64,000 bases of DNA from positions 62,001 to 126,000 of the forward strand of contig NZ_CALGWU010000057.1 of NCBI RefSeq assembly GCF_937936315.1. The letters are read 5' to 3'. The DNA is from an uncultured Capnocytophaga sp. Lineage in GTDB: Bacteria; Bacteroidota; Bacteroidia; Flavobacteriales; Flavobacteriaceae. The first letter of the stretch is position 1. Each line of letters opens with the position of its first letter. The notes beneath the pieces were generated by a model. That model had not been told where the DNA came from and did not search any database. It worked only from the letters and a program-made list of their open reading frames with translations. This document shows positions 59,868-64,000 of this stretch, one piece after another. The position numbers and the translations under genes are program-made.

Positions 59868-61211
59868 TTAGCTCGTTATCATCTTGGTAGCTAAAATGTG
59901 TTTACACAAACCTCTATTAGTTTGGTGATTGGTGTACCAATTGCAAGTGCATTGTACTTTCTCGCCGTCGAGAATAACGGTATGGGTAACTCCCCCTGTT
60001 CCTTTTACATTGGCTTTCACATAATCACCGCGTTGTTCTACGATTTGTACTTCATTATTTTCAGTGAGTTTTTTGGCATTTTGCAAACGCGGGTTCAGAC
60101 TTATCAAACGCTGGGGTTTGAAAGGCAAACGGCGGTAGAAATAATTGCCATCGGTGAGGTTGTAGCCCAATAGCCCTATGCTCGAAAGCGATGCTTGAAG
60201 GGTGGTCATAGTTCCCATATTTACATCGTTTTCAATAGCCACCATTGCAGGTGAGAATACTTCATTAGTTTTGAAGAAATTGTTAATCCCTACAAGCCAT
60301 TCCATAGGCACTTCTTCAATCATATTTTCTAAATATTTACCCTCACCAGAGAAACCTCTATACACATTATCGGACAACAAAAAGAGCATCTCTACTCCTT
60401 TGAAATGCAACACAAAAGCGACAGATTGCTCACTACTACTGCGATACACATAAAGACTATCGGCCAGCAAGAGTAATCCTTGTAAGAGGTTGAGACGATG
60501 TACTCCTCCTATTTTAATAGCCCCTGCTGTAGCGGTAGGTGCAAAAGTGTAACCTACGCCACGTTTTACCAAGTAATAATCGTTTTTCACGGCTTGTTTA
60601 GGCAGAGAACGGAATAGCTGAATGGCTTCGGCTTTATTAAGTCGGTACGCTAAATCCATTTCGGAAAGATACACTTGTACGTTGCCCAAGCCCTTAATCC
60701 ATCTATTGGGCAAGGTTACTTTCTTCTCCACTGTTTTGTGTTTTTCAGTAATAAAGTGTGTTTGCTTCTGCCCTACACTAAGCACCATTTTCTCCGAAGC
60801 TGTTACGGCACTGAAAGCACGCACGGTTACATCATTGAAATCGATATTGGTACAACCGCTCTGTAAGAAATCTCCGTCTAACACATCGTTGCGCAAGCCC
60901 ACACGGGCATAAACACTATTGCAGGACGAGAACCCCTCAAAAAGCAATTCTCCATTCCCTACCGAAATAATAGGGTCACGTAGTTTAGCAAGCACCCCAG
61001 GGGCGATAGCAAACTGAGAGGCTACGGTCTTCGCCAGTGTAGCAAGACACTTAGCCACCACAAAAGGTTGCGTGATATTCCCCCAGAAGAAACAAGGCAC
61101 AGCATTGTCTTCTTTAAGTTCTGAGCAGTGCGAAAAGATAAAATTCTTCTCGTGAGCGTTCGCCTCTTCTATCACAGAGGCGAACGGATAAGCATATTCA
61201 AAATCGTTCAT
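59868..61211 (-). CDS. SWIM zinc-finger protein
   Basis: 447 residues. The C-terminal SWIM zinc finger reads VQCTCNWYTNHQTNRGLCKH, with ligands Cys421, Cys423, Cys436 and His438 (CxCxnCxH). SWIM fingers bind DNA or protein. The upstream 400 residues show motifs such as FAPTATAGAIKIGGVHRLNL and FVLHFKGVEMLFLLSDNVY that I cannot assign to a domain. SWIM proteins occur in gene neighbourhoods with MoxR ATPases, VWA proteins and large helical proteins such as DUF6493. Here the adjacent upstream gene, 154 bases away on the same strand, is such a DUF6493-like protein, which supports a shared role. It has its own promoter at 61251-61280. Confidence 0.85.
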   Translation of the reverse strand: MNDFEYAYPFASVIEEANAHEKNFIFSHCSELKEDNAVPCFFWGNITQPFVVAKCLATLAKTVASQFAIAPGVLAKLRDPIISVGNGELLFEGFSSCNSVYARVGLRNDVLDGDFLQSGCTNIDFNDVTVRAFSAVTASEKMVLSVGQKQTHFITEKHKTVEKKVTLPNRWIKGLGNVQVYLSEMDLAYRLNKAEAIQLFRSLPKQAVKNDYYLVKRGVGYTFAPTATAGAIKIGGVHRLNLLQGLLLLADSLYVYRSSSEQSVAFVLHFKGVEMLFLLSDNVYRGFSGEGKYLENMIEEVPMEWLVGINNFFKTNEVFSPAMVAIENDVNMGTMTTLQASLSSIGLLGYNLTDGNYFYRRLPFKPQRLISLNPRLQNAKKLTENNEVQIVEQRGDYVKANVKGTGGVTHTVILDGEKVQCTCNWYTNHQTNRGLCKHILATKMITS

Positions 61212-61250
61212 TTGATTTGTCGATTTGTTGATTTGTCAATTTGTGTGGGG

Positions 61251-61280
61251 CAAAGATAATGATAATTTGTTGATTAGCAA
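61251..61280 (-). promoter_or_regulatory. Promoter of the SWIM gene
   Basis: Minus-strand TTG (61280-61278), 19 bases, TATCTTTG (61258-61251), about 40 bases before the ATG. The leader consists of a run of ATTTGT/TGATTTGT units. Confidence 0.75.
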
Positions 61281-61365
61281 ATTGCTGATTTGGCAATTTT
61301 ACGATGAGACAATTATAGATAGAGGGAGAGTTGTCTGACAAGTCTGACAAGTAAGACGAGGCAGA

Positions 61366-63843
61366 CTAACAACTGAATTCTACCAATTTTTTATGATTCG
61401 TAGGTTTCTTTTCTTGCTTTTCAGCCAAAGGCAAATAAGCTTCTACTACTGCTTTTTGGAAAGCCTTTATCTTAGGGTCGCGGGTGGGCATATCCAAAAA
61501 CTCCACAAATCGATTGATAGGAGTGAGCTTTTGGGCGAGGATATCGGCAAGGAAGTGTTGCAAATAACTGAGGTCTTCATCACGGCTAATAGCGCGGAGG
61601 ATATACTCTGCCGCGAGGTCTCGGGGTTCCTTTTTGTCGTGAAGCAAAGCCATTCCTACAAAAATCCACCCACCGTGATGCACGGGCAGGTCGTATTCCA
61701 AGAGTAGTTGCAAAGGCTCACGCAGATTACGTTGGGTCTCGGCATCACTATCGCCTACATAGAGAGGGGTGTATTTACCTAAGAGCACATCTACATACTG
61801 AGGGTTTAGAGAAATTACATAACGCAGAGTATCAGTATCCCAGCGATCGTATGCCCCTGCATTGTAGCAATTGTAGGGCAATCGGTCAAATACGCTGCTA
61901 TCAAAAGGACTTGCCAAGGTATAGTTGTAATAGTCATCTACATATACCTTTTCCAAGAAAAACTGTTTGAACTCTCCTTCTATCTCGTAAGACGGGAAGA
62001 AAGGTTTTACAGCCGAAAGATAGTCTTTGGCAGCCGTGGTTTCAAACTCGGTAAATACTTTGTCAGGGTGTTTTAGGCGGGTGATTTGCGTCCATAGCGG
62101 TAGGAGCTCCTCTGTAGGGGTTACCACATCGGAAAGCCCGAAGAGGTAGCTCAAGGCAGGCGCGTATTGTCCTGAGAGTAAGCGTACTTTTTCCTGTGCT
62201 TCAGGGGTAATGGTACTCAATAACAATCGGTTGCAAGCCACTACTAAGTCATCCAAATCCACTTCTTTGCCTGCTGTTTGATAAGCGAGCAGTCGGTCGG
62301 CAAGGGTTTCAGCATCCATATAGAAAGGTGCGTGCGTAGGGGTGGAAAGGAAAGGCAGTTTGCTACCCGATTTGAGTTTGCTAAGGGTTGTCCTCACCTT
62401 ATAGAGCAGGTAAGGAATCTCATCACGCAAATACCAAACATTGTGGAGTACGTATGCTTGCTTTAAAGGTTCTTCTTCTTCGGTGTTGAGGCGTCTTACT
62501 TGGGTATTCATCTTTTTCCACTCCTCAGGAGACTCCAAAGGTCTGTCCTCCATCCAGCCCGCGAGGAGCAGTTGCAGAGCAGCTAACTGTACATTAAAGT
62601 AATACATCCCATTGACCTGCGCAATATAAGGGGCGAGTTGCTCCTTAAAGTTTTCTGGCAATTGGTCTTGTAGCTGTACCAATCCCTCGAAGAAAAGGTC
62701 GATAGTCGCAGCCGTACGCTCGCGAAGACAGTCGCCGAGGAGGAAGAGGAGTTTTTCAGGGGTTAGGGGGCAGGAAACAGGTGTCAGGGTGAGAGCTGTG
62801 TGGGAGGTGTGGGAGCTGCGAGCCGCACGGGCATTTTGGGAGGTGCGAGCCGCACGGGCAGTTGGGGAGTTTTCAGAGTTCTCAGAATTTTCTGAATTTT
62901 CTGATGGACTTAGGGTTGCAAGGAGGTTTTGGGCTTTGCCTTTTAGGTAATCGCTGTAAGGGGCGATGACTTCGGGGAGACCTTCGTGATTAAAATAGGT
63001 GGTGAGGAGAGCCGCAACTTTTTCTTGGAGCTTCACGTCGGGGACGGTGAAAAGTACCGCTAATTGCTCGCGATAGTCGGGATTGGTAGGGGCTTGCTTT
63101 TTATAGTATTTTTCTAAGATATTTAAACCTATAAGCTGGGTTTTGGCTATTTTTGGGGTAGCAAAACACAGTGCAAAGTTGTCGGCAAAGGCTTGGAAGT
63201 CAAAGGATTTTTCGTCGGCTATTTGCTTGATGAGCTTCATCACAAAATTCACCACCGAGGTCTTGTCGCTACTGAGCAGAGCAAAGAGGGTCTGTTGAGA
63301 AGGAAGGAGCTCTTCTGTTGTAGGTTTACAACCTTCAATAAGACGACAGTTGCTGATTACTACATAGCTCTTTTCTGGACTGAGTAACGTCTCTAAAAAT
63401 TTAGGAAGCACTTGGGTATCCTTAAAATATCCCCTTTCACCTAAGAATAGTAGTTTTTCATATACAGAAGTAAAGATATTCCGCTTTCCTTGAAAATAAG
63501 AAGGAAATAAAACACATAATTCCTTAGCAATACGGGGTCTTTTGAGTATAAAATTCTCTATTTTCTTGTGTTTATTCTTTATGAATAACACATCACATAG
63601 TTTTTCTAATAGAAAATCTTCTTCAAATGGGATAAAATCATTTTCATATAATTCCCAAAGTACAGGAAATCCTAAGTACTTACAACTTTTCACATCTAAC
63701 TGAGCAAGTTGTTCTAAGTGTAGTGGATTTTTCTCCTCTTTGAGTACTGAAATCAGATTAGAGTTGTCGCGGCTGTATAATAAGTTTTGTAGTTCTTTGT
63801 CTAATGCCTCAAATTTAAGGGTTTTTGTGTTTTTCTTTGCCAT
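61366..63843 (-). CDS. DUF6493-like large helical protein, paralogue D
   Basis: Function unknown. The shortest copy (825 residues), helical and without export signal. Its lysine-rich N-terminus (MAKKNTKTLKFEALDKELQN) is unlike the other copies. The conserved middle (SDKTSVVNFVMKLIKQIADE, TYFNHEGLPEVIAPYSDYLK) is followed by the longest linker, about 315-360, with SENSENSENS then ARAART and ARAARS encoded by two repeat units in the CGGG variant. The C-terminal half begins LTPEKLLFLLGDC and ends like paralogue B (AFQKAVVEAYLPLAEKQEKK). It has its own promoter at 63868-63897 and precedes the SWIM gene. Confidence 0.8.
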   Translation of the reverse strand: MAKKNTKTLKFEALDKELQNLLYSRDNSNLISVLKEEKNPLHLEQLAQLDVKSCKYLGFPVLWELYENDFIPFEEDFLLEKLCDVLFIKNKHKKIENFILKRPRIAKELCVLFPSYFQGKRNIFTSVYEKLLFLGERGYFKDTQVLPKFLETLLSPEKSYVVISNCRLIEGCKPTTEELLPSQQTLFALLSSDKTSVVNFVMKLIKQIADEKSFDFQAFADNFALCFATPKIAKTQLIGLNILEKYYKKQAPTNPDYREQLAVLFTVPDVKLQEKVAALLTTYFNHEGLPEVIAPYSDYLKGKAQNLLATLSPSENSENSENSENSPTARAARTSQNARAARSSHTSHTALTLTPVSCPLTPEKLLFLLGDCLRERTAATIDLFFEGLVQLQDQLPENFKEQLAPYIAQVNGMYYFNVQLAALQLLLAGWMEDRPLESPEEWKKMNTQVRRLNTEEEEPLKQAYVLHNVWYLRDEIPYLLYKVRTTLSKLKSGSKLPFLSTPTHAPFYMDAETLADRLLAYQTAGKEVDLDDLVVACNRLLLSTITPEAQEKVRLLSGQYAPALSYLFGLSDVVTPTEELLPLWTQITRLKHPDKVFTEFETTAAKDYLSAVKPFFPSYEIEGEFKQFFLEKVYVDDYYNYTLASPFDSSVFDRLPYNCYNAGAYDRWDTDTLRYVISLNPQYVDVLLGKYTPLYVGDSDAETQRNLREPLQLLLEYDLPVHHGGWIFVGMALLHDKKEPRDLAAEYILRAISRDEDLSYLQHFLADILAQKLTPINRFVEFLDMPTRDPKIKAFQKAVVEAYLPLAEKQEKKPTNHKKLVEFSC
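62816..62860. repeat. Two repeat units inside DUF6493-like D
   Basis: CTGCGAGCCGCACGGGCA (62816-62833) and GTGCGAGCCGCACGGGCA (62843-62860), 27 bases apart and in frame. The CGGG variant also occurs at 7792-7808. Confidence 0.85.
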
Positions 63844-63867
63844 AAAATGATTTTATCAATTAAGGGA

Positions 63868-63897
63868 CAAAGATATAATTTTTTATTTTATTTTCAA
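63868..63897 (-). promoter_or_regulatory. Promoter of DUF6493-like D
   Basis: Minus-strand TTG (63897-63895), 19 bases, TATCTTTG (63875-63868), 25 bases before the ATG. Confidence 0.75.
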
Positions 63898-63939
63898 AAT
63901 GAGAAGATATACAAAAAGGGCGTTTGCAGCTATGAGGTT

Positions 63940-63960
63940 CTTACTTCTTATCTCTTAGCT
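63940..63960. repeat. TAAGAG-type repeat at the window end
   Basis: Minus strand reads AGCTAAGAGATAAGAAGTAAG, overlapping the stop of the partial gene; fourth instance of this motif directly at a stop codon. Confidence 0.6.
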
Positions 63961-64000
63961 AATTCAATGATTTCTAAGTTTTTGATTTCTTTACCTTCAA
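63948..64000 (-). CDS. C-terminal end of an unidentified gene (cut by window end)
   Basis: The minus-strand frame reads EGKEIKNLEIIELAKR and then TAA. The sequence looks like genuine coding end because the stop is followed at once by the TAAGAG-type repeat found behind other genes here. Sixteen residues are too few to name the protein. Confidence 0.4.
   Translation of the reverse strand, partial: EGKEIKNLEIIELAKR

Noticed and set aside
1..64000. tRNA, rRNA and phage genes
   Set aside because: No cloverleaf with the usual GTTC/CCA landmarks was recognised in the gaps, and no rRNA or phage structural gene is present; weak tRNA candidates cannot be excluded without a covariance search.

Overview
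The window looks like chromosomal DNA of a Flavobacteriia member (Bacteroidota), most likely Capnocytophaga or a close relative. The evidence is a low-GC genome, a SusC/SusD pair, the PadR-PspC, DUF3822, 2TM-domain and DUF4197 genes typical of the class, and promoters of the Bacteroidota type (TTG, 18-20 bases, TAnnTTTG) in front of many genes. The genus assignment is inference. I saw no rRNA, tRNA, transposase, phage genes or CRISPR array.

Layout. 1-7.8 kb (+): 3' end of thiL, a Tat-exported alkaline phosphatase, a cation-diffusion facilitator, a DUF4139 surface protein with an inserted carboxypeptidase-like domain, a WecA-type polyprenyl-phosphate sugar transferase and rpoN. 7.9-19 kb (-): a polysaccharide utilisation locus (SusC, SusD, GH30, SGNH hydrolase, GH3) preceded by a membrane-anchored TPR/helix-turn-helix regulator. 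Its GH30 plus GH3 content resembles loci for beta-1,6-glucan. 19-33 kb (-): parC, three large paralogous DUF6493-like proteins with a RhuM-family gene wedged between two of them, and an M3 peptidase. 33-36 kb (-): DUF4197 lipoprotein, membrane protein, DUF3822 and an anchored protein of unknown role. 36-42 kb: RecD-like helicase, PadR-PspC pair, a Hen1-like methyltransferase, a 2TM protein and folA. 42-49 kb (-): a TonB-dependent receptor under a TPP riboswitch with a visible attenuator, then DUF3467 and rpoC, which has no rpoB upstream but has its own promoter. 49-64 kb (-): a large lipoprotein, uvrC, an OmpA/TSP3 porin, a glycogen synthase-phosphorylase fusion, a SWIM zinc-finger protein and a fourth DUF6493-like paralogue.

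The least explained part is the DUF6493-like/SWIM set. Four large alpha-helical paralogues share a nearly constant middle, have divergent N-termini, and carry a low-complexity linker at the same place. In that linker a short dispersed palindromic repeat (GTGCGAGCCGCACAGGCA) is translated in frame. The same repeat also occurs between genes, alone or in the loop of longer hairpins, one of which is probably the rpoC-operon terminator. This looks like a repeat family tolerated or recruited as protein linker, together with recombination between paralogues. Its function is unknown.

Other links worth noting are the TPP-controlled receptor (thiamine or precursor uptake) in the same window as thiL, and the beta-glucan locus, which would suit an organism living beside fungi.
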